From Mycolicibacterium rhodesiae JS60 (GTDB lineage Bacteria; Actinomycetota; Actinomycetes; Mycobacteriales; Mycobacteriaceae): a stretch of 61,086 nucleotides of DNA. Below the pieces are notes generated by a model. The model was not told the origin of the DNA and searched no databases. It saw only the letters and a program-made list of their open reading frames with translations. Location: the NCBI GenBank assembly GCA_000230935.2, contig AGIQ01000014.1, positions 1 to 61,086 on the forward strand. Reading direction: 5' to 3'. This document shows, piece after piece, positions 17,501 through 25,607 of this stretch; the stretch's first letter is position 1; each line of letters starts with the position of its first letter. Both the position numbers and the translations under genes were made by a program.

Positions 17501-17872
17501 CGCGGCGATGTGGAAGACCAGGCCGATGACCTCGCCGGCGTCGACGGCCGCGGTCTCGTCGCCGCCGATCAGGTCGGCGATGTTCCAGACCGACGCCGCC
17601 ACCATGTAGAAAACCAGGATCCACCAGGCGATGCGCTTGCGGGCCGCGAGCGCGGCGGCCAGCAGGGCCAGCACGAACGCCCAGGCGAAGCTGGTGTCCG
17701 GGAAGTTGAAGAGGTAGCTGTTGATGAACTCCCGGGGCATCCGGATCAGGTGCCGGATGATCGTGGAGACGCTCGACAGCAGCGACAGCGTCGCGATGAC
17801 GCCGATGATCCAGCCCGCTGCCGCGGGTACCCAGCGAAACCGTGAAGTTGGCCGACTCTTGGTGACGGTCAT
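14579..17872 (-). CDS. lysX: bifunctional lysyl-tRNA synthetase / phosphatidylglycerol lysyltransferase
   Basis: 1097 residues. The N-terminal ~220 residues have about six membrane helices, followed by an MprF-like DUF2156 domain (about 230-560), an OB-fold anticodon domain (about 600-710) and a class II LysRS catalytic domain with motif 1 ([11 protein letters not shown]), motif 2 ([21 protein letters not shown]) and motif 3 ([12 protein letters not shown]). LysX makes lysyl-phosphatidylglycerol, which lowers envelope negative charge and protects against cationic peptides. Same place as Rv1640c. ATG 17872. Confidence 0.96.
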   Translation of the reverse strand: [1097 protein letters not shown]

Positions 17873-17917
17873 AGGCCGGGAGGATATTCCCTCGGCATGC
17901 GAAATGTCTGTGGTGCG

Positions 17918-18253
17918 CTACCAGACGGGGCCGGTATATTTTTCGCCCGGACCGCTGCCGGGTTCGTCGGGAGCTGCACTGGCTTCTCGAAAAGCCAACT
18001 GGAGACTCTTCAAACCGTCGCGCACCGGGCCAGCGTGCGGGCCGAGATATTCCGCAGACGCGGTCACCAGACCGGCCAACGCGGTGATCAGACGGCGGGC
18101 TTCGTCGAGGTCACGATGTTCGCTGGCGTCCGGATCGGGCGAAGACAACCCGATTTTCTCGGCGGCGGCGCTCATCAGCATCACCGCGGCGCGGGTGATC
18201 ACCTCCACGGCGGGAATGTCGGCCAGGTCGCGGATGTCGTTGGGGTCCGTCAT
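17918..18253 (-). CDS. DUF1844 protein
   Basis: 111 residues from ATG 18253 (MTDPNDIRDLADIPAVEV). The central segment AAVMLMSAAAEKIGL and LDEARRLITALAGLV define DUF1844, a small helical family found beside infC in actinobacteria; function unknown. The tail (PDEPGSGPGEKYTGPVW) is flexible. A longer reading frame upstream lacks family similarity. It is divergent from the infC operon and lies just upstream of lysX (45 bp). Confidence 0.82.
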   Translation of the reverse strand: MTDPNDIRDLADIPAVEVITRAAVMLMSAAAEKIGLSSPDPDASEHRDLDEARRLITALAGLVTASAEYLGPHAGPVRDGLKSLQLAFREASAAPDEPGSGPGEKYTGPVW

Positions 18254-18363
18254 GCCTGCTAGACTGGCACGCACGACCGTCCCGGCGTACGCCAGGGACA
18301 GCAAGAGGAGTCCCACTCCCACCGCTCGCCACGGATATTTCCGCAGGTAAAGCGGTCCGGTCG

Positions 18364-18451
18364 CAGATACCGTCAGGGTATCTGTCCTGCGATTTCGCAG
18401 GGCGGCGTCAGCCGTGATCGGTCGGCATCGGGCCCTGCTTCATGCAGGGCC
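18364..18451 (+). promoter_or_regulatory. hairpin-rich leader of the infC operon
   Basis: Three perfect stems stand in a row: CAGATAC/GTATCTG (18364-18370 with 18378-18384), CCTGCG/CGCAGG (18386-18391 with 18396-18401) and GGCCCTGC/GCAGGGCC (18431-18438 with 18444-18451). They lie 89-176 bases before the infC start. infC-rpmI-rplT operons are often autoregulated through leader RNA in other bacteria; regulation here is inference. Confidence 0.5.
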
Positions 18452-18539
18452 TTCTCGCTGATGGCGTGGATTCTCCCCAGCTGTTCCCGTCGTGTGACAC
18501 CGCGGTGGTCCGCACAGGAAACCGAACCAGGGAGGCCCC

Positions 18540-19142
18540 ATCAGCACTGAGACCCGTGTCAACGAGCGCATTCGCGTACCTGAAGTCCGACTGATCGGAC
18601 CGGGCGGGGAACAGGTAGGCATCGTGCGCATCGAAGACGCCCTCCGCGTCGCCGCGGATGCCGATCTCGATCTTGTCGAAGTAGCCCCGAATGCCAGGCC
18701 GCCGGTCTGCAAAATCATGGACTACGGCAAGTACAAGTACGAGACGGCTCTCAAGGAGCGCGAGTCTCGCAAGAACCAGCAGCAGACCGTCGTCAAGGAG
18801 CAGAAGCTTCGGCCCAAGATCGACGACCACGACTACCAGACCAAGAAGGGTCACGTCATCCGCTTCCTGGAGGCGGGTTCGAAGGTCAAGGTCACGATCA
18901 TGTTCCGCGGACGCGAGCAGTCGCGGCCCGAACTCGGCTTCCGACTCCTGCAGCGGCTGGGCGCCGATGTCGCCGACTACGGCTTCATCGAGACGTCCGC
19001 CAAGCAGGACGGCCGCAACATGACGATGGTGCTGGCACCGCACCGCGGCGCGAAGACTCGCGCCAAGGCGGCGCATGACGCCGACACCCCCGCGGGGCGT
19101 CCGGCCGAACCCCAGCCCACCGAAACACCTGAGACCACCTAG
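18540..19142 (+). CDS. infC: translation initiation factor IF-3, ATC start
   Basis: 200 residues. The conserved IF-3 N-terminus (STETRVNERIRVPEVRLIG) begins immediately after ATC 18540-18542. GGAGG at 18531-18535 is 4 bases upstream, and no ATG, GTG or TTG occurs in frame between the stop at 18495 and this codon. The next standard start, GTG 18624, would delete 28 conserved residues. A rare start is a hallmark of infC and lets IF-3 repress its own synthesis. IF3-N and IF3-C domains are complete; the tail is Pro/Thr-rich. Confidence 0.95.
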   Translation: MSTETRVNERIRVPEVRLIGPGGEQVGIVRIEDALRVAADADLDLVEVAPNARPPVCKIMDYGKYKYETALKERESRKNQQQTVVKEQKLRPKIDDHDYQTKKGHVIRFLEAGSKVKVTIMFRGREQSRPELGFRLLQRLGADVADYGFIETSAKQDGRNMTMVLAPHRGAKTRAKAAHDADTPAGRPAEPQPTETPETT

Positions 19143-19155
19143 AAACTGAGGACCA

Positions 19156-19350
19156 ATGCCCAAGGCCAAGACTCACAGCGGCGCCTCCAAGCGTTTCCGC
19201 AAGACCGGCACCGGGAAGATCGTGCGGCAGAAGGCGAACCGTCGCCACCTGCTCGAGCACAAGGCCACCAAGCGGACCCGCCGCCTTGACGGTCGCACCG
19301 TCGTGTCGGCCAACGACACCAAGCGTGTCAACGCGATGCTGAACGGCTAA
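19156..19350 (+). CDS. rpmI: 50S ribosomal protein L35
   Basis: 64 residues, highly basic, with the L35 pattern MPKAKTHSGASKRFRKTGTGK and HLLEHKATKRTRRL. It binds 23S rRNA in the large subunit. It starts 13 bases after infC and 48 bases before rplT, the universal infC-rpmI-rplT order. Confidence 0.97.
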   Translation: MPKAKTHSGASKRFRKTGTGKIVRQKANRRHLLEHKATKRTRRLDGRTVVSANDTKRVNAMLNG

Positions 19351-19398
19351 GCGCCGTAACCCCTCAACTTTTGACCGACCAAGAATAGGAACACCGCA

Positions 19399-19788
19399 AT
19401 GGCACGCGTGAAGCGCGCACTCAATGCCCAGAAGAAGCGGCGCACAGTACTGAAGGCGTCCAAGGGCTACCGCGGCCAGCGCTCGCGGCTTTACCGCAAA
19501 GCCAAAGAGCAGCAGCTGCATTCGCTCACTTACGCATACCGGGACCGTCGTGCCCGCAAGGGTGAGTTCCGCAAGTTGTGGATCTCTCGCATCAATGCTG
19601 CGGCCCGCGCCAACGACATCACCTACAACCGGCTGATCCAGGGCCTGAAGGCTGCTGGTATCGAGGTCGACCGCAAGAACCTCGCCGAGATCGCCGTCAG
19701 CGACCCGGCCGCGTTCACCGCGCTGGTCGAAGCCGCCAAGGCTGCACTGCCGGAGGATGTCAACGCACCTTCGGGTGAAGCCGCCTGA
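19399..19788 (+). CDS. rplT: 50S ribosomal protein L20
   Basis: 129 residues. The basic N-terminal extension (MARVKRALNAQKKRR, LKASKGYRGQRSRLYRKAKE) and globular RKLWISRINAAAR...YNRLIQGLKAAGIEVDRKNLAEIA are diagnostic. It assembles early in 50S biogenesis. The tail (ALPEDVNAPSGEAA) is a slightly extended actinobacterial form. ATG 19399 has AGGA upstream. Confidence 0.97.
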   Translation: MARVKRALNAQKKRRTVLKASKGYRGQRSRLYRKAKEQQLHSLTYAYRDRRARKGEFRKLWISRINAAARANDITYNRLIQGLKAAGIEVDRKNLAEIAVSDPAAFTALVEAAKAALPEDVNAPSGEAA

Positions 19789-19817
19789 TAACGGCACTCA
19801 CTGAACGATCCGCCCGG

Positions 19818-20564
19818 GTGGTGGCTGCAGTAAAACTGCAGCGCCACACCGGGCGTCTTCGTGCTGGGCGCTTCTTGGCCGAGGGGCCGAATCTCGTTGA
19901 GGCGGCGGCCCGCCACGGACTCGTGGTGGAGGTGTTCGCGACAGAAGATGCCGCACAACGCCACAGCGAGCTGCTGGCCGGGCTGACGGTGCACGAGGTC
20001 ACCGAGCGCGCCGCCAAGGCGCTCTCGGAGACCGTGACGCCCTCGGGACTTGTCGCGGTGTGCACGCCACCCGATGTCGCCCTCGCCGACGTCCTCGCAG
20101 CACGCCCGCGGCTCGTGCTCGTCGCCGTCGCGACGTCCGAACCGGGCAACGCCGGCACGCTGATCCGCATCGCCGACGCGATGGGCGCCGACGCCGTCGT
20201 GCTCACCGACGACAGCGTCGACCCCTACAACGGCAAGTGCCTGCGCGCATCGACGGGCAGCATCTTCGCGCTGCCGGTGCTCGAGGCTCCCGACTCCGCC
20301 GCGCTCGTCGCCGAGTTGCGGTCGGCGGGACTGACCGTGCGTGCCACCACGCTGGACGCCGACAACACCCTGGACGCGGTGGATCTCACCCGGCCGACGG
20401 CGTGGCTGTTTGGATCGGAGGCACACGGCCTCGCCGCCGACGTCGCGCGGCTGGCGGATGAGCGCGTCCGCGTGCCGATGTGGGGTAGTGCGGAGAGCTT
20501 GAACGTGGCCGCCGCCGCGGCCATCTGCATGTACGAGAGCGCTCGATCGCTTCGGCTGGGGTAA
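19818..20564 (+). CDS. tsnR: SpoU/TrmH-family rRNA 2'-O-methyltransferase (Rv1644-like)
   Basis: 248 residues from GTG 19818. An N-terminal substrate-binding domain (AGRFLAEGPNLVEAA) precedes a SPOUT knot domain with the three SpoU motifs: NAGTLIRIADAMGADAVVL, WLFGSEAHGL and ESLNVAAAAAICMYE. It would methylate ribose in rRNA; the exact site is not known. The conserved sequence LTERSAR lies in frame upstream of the GTG, so the true start may be ATA 19788, which would overlap the rplT stop by one base and couple translation. Confidence 0.85.
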   Translation: MVAAVKLQRHTGRLRAGRFLAEGPNLVEAAARHGLVVEVFATEDAAQRHSELLAGLTVHEVTERAAKALSETVTPSGLVAVCTPPDVALADVLAARPRLVLVAVATSEPGNAGTLIRIADAMGADAVVLTDDSVDPYNGKCLRASTGSIFALPVLEAPDSAALVAELRSAGLTVRATTLDADNTLDAVDLTRPTAWLFGSEAHGLAADVARLADERVRVPMWGSAESLNVAAAAAICMYESARSLRLG

Positions 20565-20580
20565 TCCGCCCAAGCGGATT
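20563..20580 (+). terminator. candidate hairpin after tsnR
   Basis: Perfect 7-bp stem AATCCGC/GCGGATT with loop CCAA, overlapping the tsnR stop codon. No T-run follows, as is common for mycobacterial terminators. Confidence 0.4.
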
Positions 20581-20660
20581 GGTGAGCCGTGCTATCTTTC
20601 TCGGCGATACATCTCGGGCGTCATCTGTAAAGCTCGATTCGTCACGGAGCCGGGGGAGCG

Positions 20661-22265
20661 ATGACCCGTTACGACTACATCATTGCCGGAGCCGGTTCGG
20701 CGGGATGCGTTCTCGCCAATCGGCTGTCGGCCGATCCGGCGGTGTCCGTCCTCCTGATCGAAGCGGGCGGCCCGGACCGCAATCCGATGATCCACGTGCC
20801 CAAGGGCTCGGCGGTGCTCCTGGAGAACGAGAAGTATGTGTGGCGCTACGCCACGACACCCTTCGGCCCGAACAACAAGTCCGAGTTCTGGACCCGCGGA
20901 AAGCTTCTGGGCGGCTCCAGCTCTGTCAACGGCATGGTGTACAACCGTGGCAACAAGGACGACTACGACGAATTGGAACGGCGCGGCAACAAGGGCTGGA
21001 ACTGGGACGAGATCCTGCCGATCTTCAAGGGTTTCGAGGACAGCCAGTTCGGTGCCTCGCCGACGCGCGGCGCCGGCGGACCGTTGCGTATCTCGGTTGC
21101 CGATGAGCTCGACCCGCTGTGCGACGAGATCGTTGCGGCCGGGGCTGCCAGTGGGTTACGCGCGGTCCAAGACATCAACGAATCCGACGACGAGCGGATC
21201 GGCTACAGCACGGCGACGATCAAGAACGGGCGCCGCGTCAGTGCCGCCGACGCGTTCCTGAAGCCGGTGCGGCGACGGCCCAACCTCACCGTGGTCACCG
21301 GCACGACCGTCGATCGCATCATCGTCGAGAACGGGCGTGCTGTTGGGGTTCAGGCCCGTAGCCGGGGCGGCGCTGCCGAGTTCCGGGCACGCCGCGAAGT
21401 GATCGTGTCCTTGGGCAGCGTGGGGAGCCCGAAGTTGTTGCAGCTCTCCGGGATCGGGCCTCGCGAGGTGCTGGCCGCCGCGGGTGTGCCGCTGCTGCTG
21501 GAACGCGACAACGTGGGCCGGCGGATGCGCGAGCACCGCTGCATCGTGGTTCGCTACCGGCTCAACGCCGATCTCGGATACAACCGAAAGCTGTCGAGCC
21601 GGTTGGGGCAGGCCGCCACGGCTGGTCGTTACGCACTCACCCGCAAGGGACTGATGGCCACGCCGACGTTCGATGTGCTGGCCTTCGTGAAAACCACGCC
21701 CGATCAACCCCGGGTGGACGGCCAGCTTCTGCTGGGGCCGTTCACGATCCCGGCGTACAACGAGGGCGAACCGATGGTCATCGAGCGCCGGCCGGGGCTT
21801 TCTGTTCTGGGGTTCGTGCTGCGGCCGACATCGGAAGGCAGCGTCGAGATCACGTCGAATGACCCCGACGCCGCGCCGCGGCTGGACCCGAACTACCTGA
21901 CCAGCGACTACGACCGCGAGACGAGTGCGGCGCTGGTGCGCAGGACCCGAGAGATCTTCGCCCGATCTCCGATCGCCGATCGCATCAGCCACGAGCTCTA
22001 CCCGGGGGCCGACGTGTGCGACGACGACGCGCTGGCCGATGCGGCGCTCGACGGCGGGTACAGCGGATACCACGCGATCGGCAGCTGCGCGATGGGCCCC
22101 AGCGATGACGACGTCGTGGACGACCAGTTGCGCGTGCGGGGCATCGACGGGCTACGCGTGGTGGATTGCTCGGCCATGCCGACCATGCTGGCGGGCAATC
22201 TCAACGGCCCGGTTATGGCGATGGCCTGGCGTGCCGCCGATCTGATCCTGCACGGCACGACTTGA
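20661..22265 (+). CDS. GMC-family FAD oxidoreductase
   Basis: 534 residues. N-terminal FAD-binding GAGSAGCVLANRL and LLIEAGG, the GMC signature WTRGKLLGGSSSVNGMVYNRG (about residues 79-99), GSVGSPKLLQLSGIG, and the C-terminal His-containing GGYSGYHAIGSCAMG with NLNGPVMAMAWRAADLI. These enzymes oxidise alcohols (choline, cholesterol, alkyl or terpene alcohols) and pass electrons to O2 or an acceptor; the substrate cannot be read from sequence. ATG 20661 is preceded by GGGGGAGCG. It is not part of the Rv1644-Rv1645c region of M. tuberculosis. Confidence 0.88.
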   Translation: MTRYDYIIAGAGSAGCVLANRLSADPAVSVLLIEAGGPDRNPMIHVPKGSAVLLENEKYVWRYATTPFGPNNKSEFWTRGKLLGGSSSVNGMVYNRGNKDDYDELERRGNKGWNWDEILPIFKGFEDSQFGASPTRGAGGPLRISVADELDPLCDEIVAAGAASGLRAVQDINESDDERIGYSTATIKNGRRVSAADAFLKPVRRRPNLTVVTGTTVDRIIVENGRAVGVQARSRGGAAEFRARREVIVSLGSVGSPKLLQLSGIGPREVLAAAGVPLLLERDNVGRRMREHRCIVVRYRLNADLGYNRKLSSRLGQAATAGRYALTRKGLMATPTFDVLAFVKTTPDQPRVDGQLLLGPFTIPAYNEGEPMVIERRPGLSVLGFVLRPTSEGSVEITSNDPDAAPRLDPNYLTSDYDRETSAALVRRTREIFARSPIADRISHELYPGADVCDDDALADAALDGGYSGYHAIGSCAMGPSDDDVVDDQLRVRGIDGLRVVDCSAMPTMLAGNLNGPVMAMAWRAADLILHGTT

Positions 22266-22301
22266 TCGCGACTGTGCGGGAGAGCATCCCGGCACCGAGC
22301 C

Positions 22302-23537
22302 CTACTCGTTGAGCAGCCCCTTGGCCACATGGGTGATCTGCACCTCGTTGCTGCCGGCATAGATCATCAGCGACTTCGCATCGCGGGCAAGCTGTTCCAC
22401 GCGGTACTCGGTCATGTACCCATTACCGCCGAAGAGCTGGATCGCCTCCATGGCCACATCGGTCGCCGCCTGCGAGCAGTAGTACTTCATCGCCGACGCC
22501 TCCGCCAGTGAGATCGGCGTGCCCGTCTGCCCGCATTCGATAACCCGGAACAGCATGTTGCGCACGTTCATTCGCGCCACCTCCATGTTGGCCAGCTTGA
22601 GCTGGATCAACTGGAACTGCCCGATCTCCTTGCCCCACAACGTCCGCGTCTTCGCATAATCGGTACACAGCCGCAGGCACTCCTCGATCACGCCGAGTGC
22701 CATCGACACCACTCCGATGCGCTCCGCGGCGAAGCTCGATCGGGCACTGTCCCGGCCGTCGCCGGACTTGTTCTCCTCGGTCTCGCCCAGCAGGCGATCC
22801 CGGCCCAGGCGGACGTTGTTGAAGAACAGCTCACCGGTGCGCGAACTGTGAATCCCCATCTTGCGGAACGGTTTGGCCTGAACAAAACCCTCCACACCGC
22901 GATCCAGCACGAACGTCAGGACCTTGCGGTCCCTCTTGTCGGCCCCGTCACCCTCGTCCAACTTGGCGTACACCACGACGACGTCGGCGTCGGGACCGTT
23001 GGTGATGAACGTCTTCTGCCCGTTGAGGATGTAGTCGTCGCCATCGCGCACGACGTAGGACTTCATGCCGCCGAACGCATCCGAACCCGAATCCGGCTCG
23101 GTGATCGCCCATGCGCCGATCTTCTCGTAGGTCACCAACTCGGGCAGCCAGCGCTCCTGCTGGGCCAGCGTGCCCCGGCTCTGAATGGTGGGCACGGTCA
23201 ACCCGAGGCTCACACCCATCCCGGTGACCAGGCCCATGCTCACCCGGCAGAGCTCACTGATCAGCACGAACCCCATGCCGGCTGAGCCGCCGTCGCCGAA
23301 CATGCCGCCGCCACCCTTGGACGTCGTCTCGGCGCCGGCCCGCATCTTGGCCAGCCGCTTGTTCAGCGACTCCCGCGCCATCTCGCCGATACCGAAGGTG
23401 GCGAACAGCTTCCGGACGATCGGGTAGGGCTCCATATCGCCGCTCTCCAGAGCGTCGATGTGCGGGCGCACCTCTTTGTCGACGAACTCGCGGACGGCGT
23501 CGCGCACAGCAATATCGACGTCGGACCATTCGATCAT
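22302..23537 (-). CDS. acyl-CoA dehydrogenase
   Basis: 411 residues. Three acyl-CoA dehydrogenase domains are visible: helical N-terminus, the beta domain with AWAITEPDSGSDAFGG and NGQKTFITNG, and the C-terminal helical domain (SSFAAERIGVVSMALGV, TRTLWGKEIGQFQLIQLKLANM, QLFGGNGYMTEYRVEQLARDAK). FAD-dependent alpha,beta-oxidation of an acyl-CoA is expected; the usual Glu base region is YAGSNEVQ. A Gly/Met-rich insert (GGGGMFGDGGSAGMGF) lies near residue 75. It begins 12 bases after the MpaB-like gene, so the two form an operon. Confidence 0.92.
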   Translation of the reverse strand: MIEWSDVDIAVRDAVREFVDKEVRPHIDALESGDMEPYPIVRKLFATFGIGEMARESLNKRLAKMRAGAETTSKGGGGMFGDGGSAGMGFVLISELCRVSMGLVTGMGVSLGLTVPTIQSRGTLAQQERWLPELVTYEKIGAWAITEPDSGSDAFGGMKSYVVRDGDDYILNGQKTFITNGPDADVVVVYAKLDEGDGADKRDRKVLTFVLDRGVEGFVQAKPFRKMGIHSSRTGELFFNNVRLGRDRLLGETEENKSGDGRDSARSSFAAERIGVVSMALGVIEECLRLCTDYAKTRTLWGKEIGQFQLIQLKLANMEVARMNVRNMLFRVIECGQTGTPISLAEASAMKYYCSQAATDVAMEAIQLFGGNGYMTEYRVEQLARDAKSLMIYAGSNEVQITHVAKGLLNE

Positions 23538-23549
23538 GGGTTCTCCGGT

Positions 23550-24578
23550 TCAGGCGGCAGCGGAACGTCCTCGGGCGGGCCGCAAACCGGCAAGTGAGAA
23601 CGTCGTGTGGACCAGCGACCCCGCCCGCGCGACGAGGCTCTTGTGTCGAGGGACATAGTGCATGGGCATGCCGCGCCGGTCTTTAGGGGGTGCCATGAAA
23701 CCGGGCGCCTCCACCAGCGGAGCGTCGGCCGGAATCTGTCCGGCCGCGCGCCGGTACGCCGACAGCGCCCTCGGGTGCAGCCGGATCTCGTCGGGCACCG
23801 CCCAGAACGCCAATTCGACGGCCTTGCCGAACAGCCGCAGCGCCACCTCGTCACCGGGTGTCCAGCGCATCCCGGCCCGCTCCCGAACCGCGGGGTCGAA
23901 CAGGCCGGCCGCGATCCAGCGCTGCCCGGCGACCATCGGCTTGAACAACTGGTCCCAGATCGGCGTCGGCATCAACACGAACTTCGGCTTCGGGATCCGG
24001 ATGTCGAAGATCTCCAGCGTCGCCTTGTTGATCTCCAGCTCGTCGCGGCAGGTCCGGTCCCAGTATTCGCAGAAGTCCTCCCACGTCTCGGGTACCGGCC
24101 GCATGCTCATCCCGTACATCGCATACCACTGCACGTGCTCGTCGAAGAGTTGGCGCTTCTCGGCCTCGGTCAACCCGCCGCAGAAGTACTCGGCCACTTT
24201 CAGGATCAGCATGAAGAAAGTGGCATGCGCCCAGTAGAACGTCTCGGGGTCCAGCGCGTGATAGCGCCGTCCCGCGCTGTCGACACCTTTGATTCCCTGG
24301 TGGAACCCTTTGATCTGTTCGCCGGTTTGCCGGGCGCGCTCGCCGTCGTAGACCACGCCCATGATCGGGTACACCGACCGCGCGACGCGCTGGAGCGGCT
24401 CGCGCAACAGGATCGAATGCTCTTCCACTCCGGCGCCCAGTTGCGGGTACATGTTCTGCAGCGACCCGATCCACACACCGAGCATCCCGGTGCGCAGGTC
24501 GCCGAAGTATTTCCATGTCAGCGAGTCCGGCCCGAGCGGGGTCGGCTTTGCGGGGCGAGTGGTCTTCGTTGACCTCAT
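23550..24578 (-). CDS. oxygenase MpaB family protein (DUF2236; Rv1645c-like)
   Basis: 342 residues from ATG 24578 (MRSTKTTRPAKP). The conserved block SLTWKYFGDLRTGMLG...ARSVYPIMGVVYDGERA, HATFFMLILKVAEYF and HVQWYAMYGMSMRPVP is typical of DUF2236/MpaB proteins, predicted heme-dependent oxygenases related to the rubber-cleaving Lcp enzymes; conserved His residues could ligate heme. A start at 24614 would cover the upstream inverted repeat and is less likely. Position between the tsnR side and adenylyl cyclase matches Rv1645c. The tail is Arg/Ala-rich. Confidence 0.85.
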   Translation of the reverse strand: MRSTKTTRPAKPTPLGPDSLTWKYFGDLRTGMLGVWIGSLQNMYPQLGAGVEEHSILLREPLQRVARSVYPIMGVVYDGERARQTGEQIKGFHQGIKGVDSAGRRYHALDPETFYWAHATFFMLILKVAEYFCGGLTEAEKRQLFDEHVQWYAMYGMSMRPVPETWEDFCEYWDRTCRDELEINKATLEIFDIRIPKPKFVLMPTPIWDQLFKPMVAGQRWIAAGLFDPAVRERAGMRWTPGDEVALRLFGKAVELAFWAVPDEIRLHPRALSAYRRAAGQIPADAPLVEAPGFMAPPKDRRGMPMHYVPRHKSLVARAGSLVHTTFSLAGLRPARGRSAAA

Positions 24579-24595
24579 GTACAGACGATAGGGCT

Positions 24596-24611
24596 GACAA
24601 CAAGCGTTGTC
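24596..24611. promoter_or_regulatory. 16-bp inverted repeat, candidate operator
   Basis: GACAAC-AAGC-GTTGTC, a perfect 6-bp inverted repeat 18 bases upstream of the MpaB-like ATG in the divergent region with adenylyl cyclase. Size and placement suit a TetR-type operator; the regulator is unknown. Confidence 0.5.
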
Positions 24612-24676
24612 CATAACGGCGACGAAGCTGTGACCATGCGTTTGACATAGCGATACGTCGACCGCGTCACACCAGG

Positions 24677-24706
24677 TTGGCTGGCCCGAAATCCGTTCCC
24701 TAGGCT
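24677..24706 (+). promoter_or_regulatory. candidate leaderless promoter of adenylyl cyclase
   Basis: TTGGCT (24677-24682), 18 bases, TAGGCT (24701-24706). Transcription would start about 7 bases later, at the GTG 24714, giving a leaderless mRNA, which is frequent in mycobacteria. No ribosome site precedes the GTG. Confidence 0.5.
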
Positions 24707-24713
24707 GGATCTC

Positions 24714-25604
24714 GTGGACGTCGAGCCGTTCGACGATCAACCCGATTCCCTCGTTGACGTCAGCCAACCCGGGCGTGGGCCCGCTGCGTGGTGGCACAAC
24801 ACCAACCACAATCCGGGCGTCATCGCCCTGGTTCGTCGTGCCCGGCGGATGTTGCCCGGCGACCCGGACTTCGGGGATCCGCTCTCGGCGGCCGGCGAGG
24901 GCGGTGCCCGTGCCGCCGCGCGTGCTGCCGACCGGTTGCTGCGTGATCGGGAGGCCGCCACCCGCGAGGTGAGCTTGGCCACCCTTCAGCTCTGGCAGGC
25001 GCTCACCGAACGGGTTTCCGGGCGACCGGCCAACCGCGAGGTGACGTTGGTCTTCACCGACCTCGTCGGGTTCTCCAGCTGGTCGCTGCAGGCCGGCGAC
25101 GACGCGACGCTGCGGCTGCTGCGCCGCGTCGCCCAGGTGGCCGAGCCTCCGCTGCTCGACGCGGGCGGGCACATCGTCAAACGGATGGGCGACGGCATCA
25201 TGGCCGTTTTCACCGATCCGGTGACGGCGGTGCGCGCCACCATGGCGGCCCGTGACGCCGTCCGAACCGTCGAGGTAGACGGATATACGCCGCGGATGCG
25301 TGCCGGTATCCACACCGGCCGTCCGCAGCGAATCGGCTCGGACTGGCTGGGCGTGGACGTCAACATCGCCGCGCGGGTGATGGACCGTGCCACCCGCGGC
25401 GGGCTCATCGTGTCGGAGAAGACGCTGGAGCTGATCGACGCCGACCACCTTGAGACGCTCGGGGTCACGGTCAAGAAGATCAGGCGCCAGGTGTTCGCAC
25501 CGCGAGCCACCGGTGTGCCGACCGATCTGGTGATGTATCGCCTCAAGACCCGCAGGGATCTGCCGGCCGAGGACGACGCCGACGACCTCGAAGCCCAGGC
25601 ATAG
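24714..25604 (+). CDS. class III adenylyl cyclase (Rv1647-like)
   Basis: 296 residues. Residues about 1-95 form a helical N-terminal region like the pH-sensing part of Rv1647-type cyclases; the catalytic domain follows. Visible catalytic elements are the metal Asp of VFTDLVGFS, the adenine-contacting Lys and second metal Asp of VKRMGDGIMAVF, the substrate Asp of SDWLGVDVN, and the transition-state Asn and Arg of VNIAARV. All are intact, so it should make cAMP in the cytosol. GTG 24714. The nearby Rv1636-type protein is a possible cAMP binder. Confidence 0.93.
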   Translation: MDVEPFDDQPDSLVDVSQPGRGPAAWWHNTNHNPGVIALVRRARRMLPGDPDFGDPLSAAGEGGARAAARAADRLLRDREAATREVSLATLQLWQALTERVSGRPANREVTLVFTDLVGFSSWSLQAGDDATLRLLRRVAQVAEPPLLDAGGHIVKRMGDGIMAVFTDPVTAVRATMAARDAVRTVEVDGYTPRMRAGIHTGRPQRIGSDWLGVDVNIAARVMDRATRGGLIVSEKTLELIDADHLETLGVTVKKIRRQVFAPRATGVPTDLVMYRLKTRRDLPAEDDADDLEAQA

Positions 25605-25607
25605 TGG

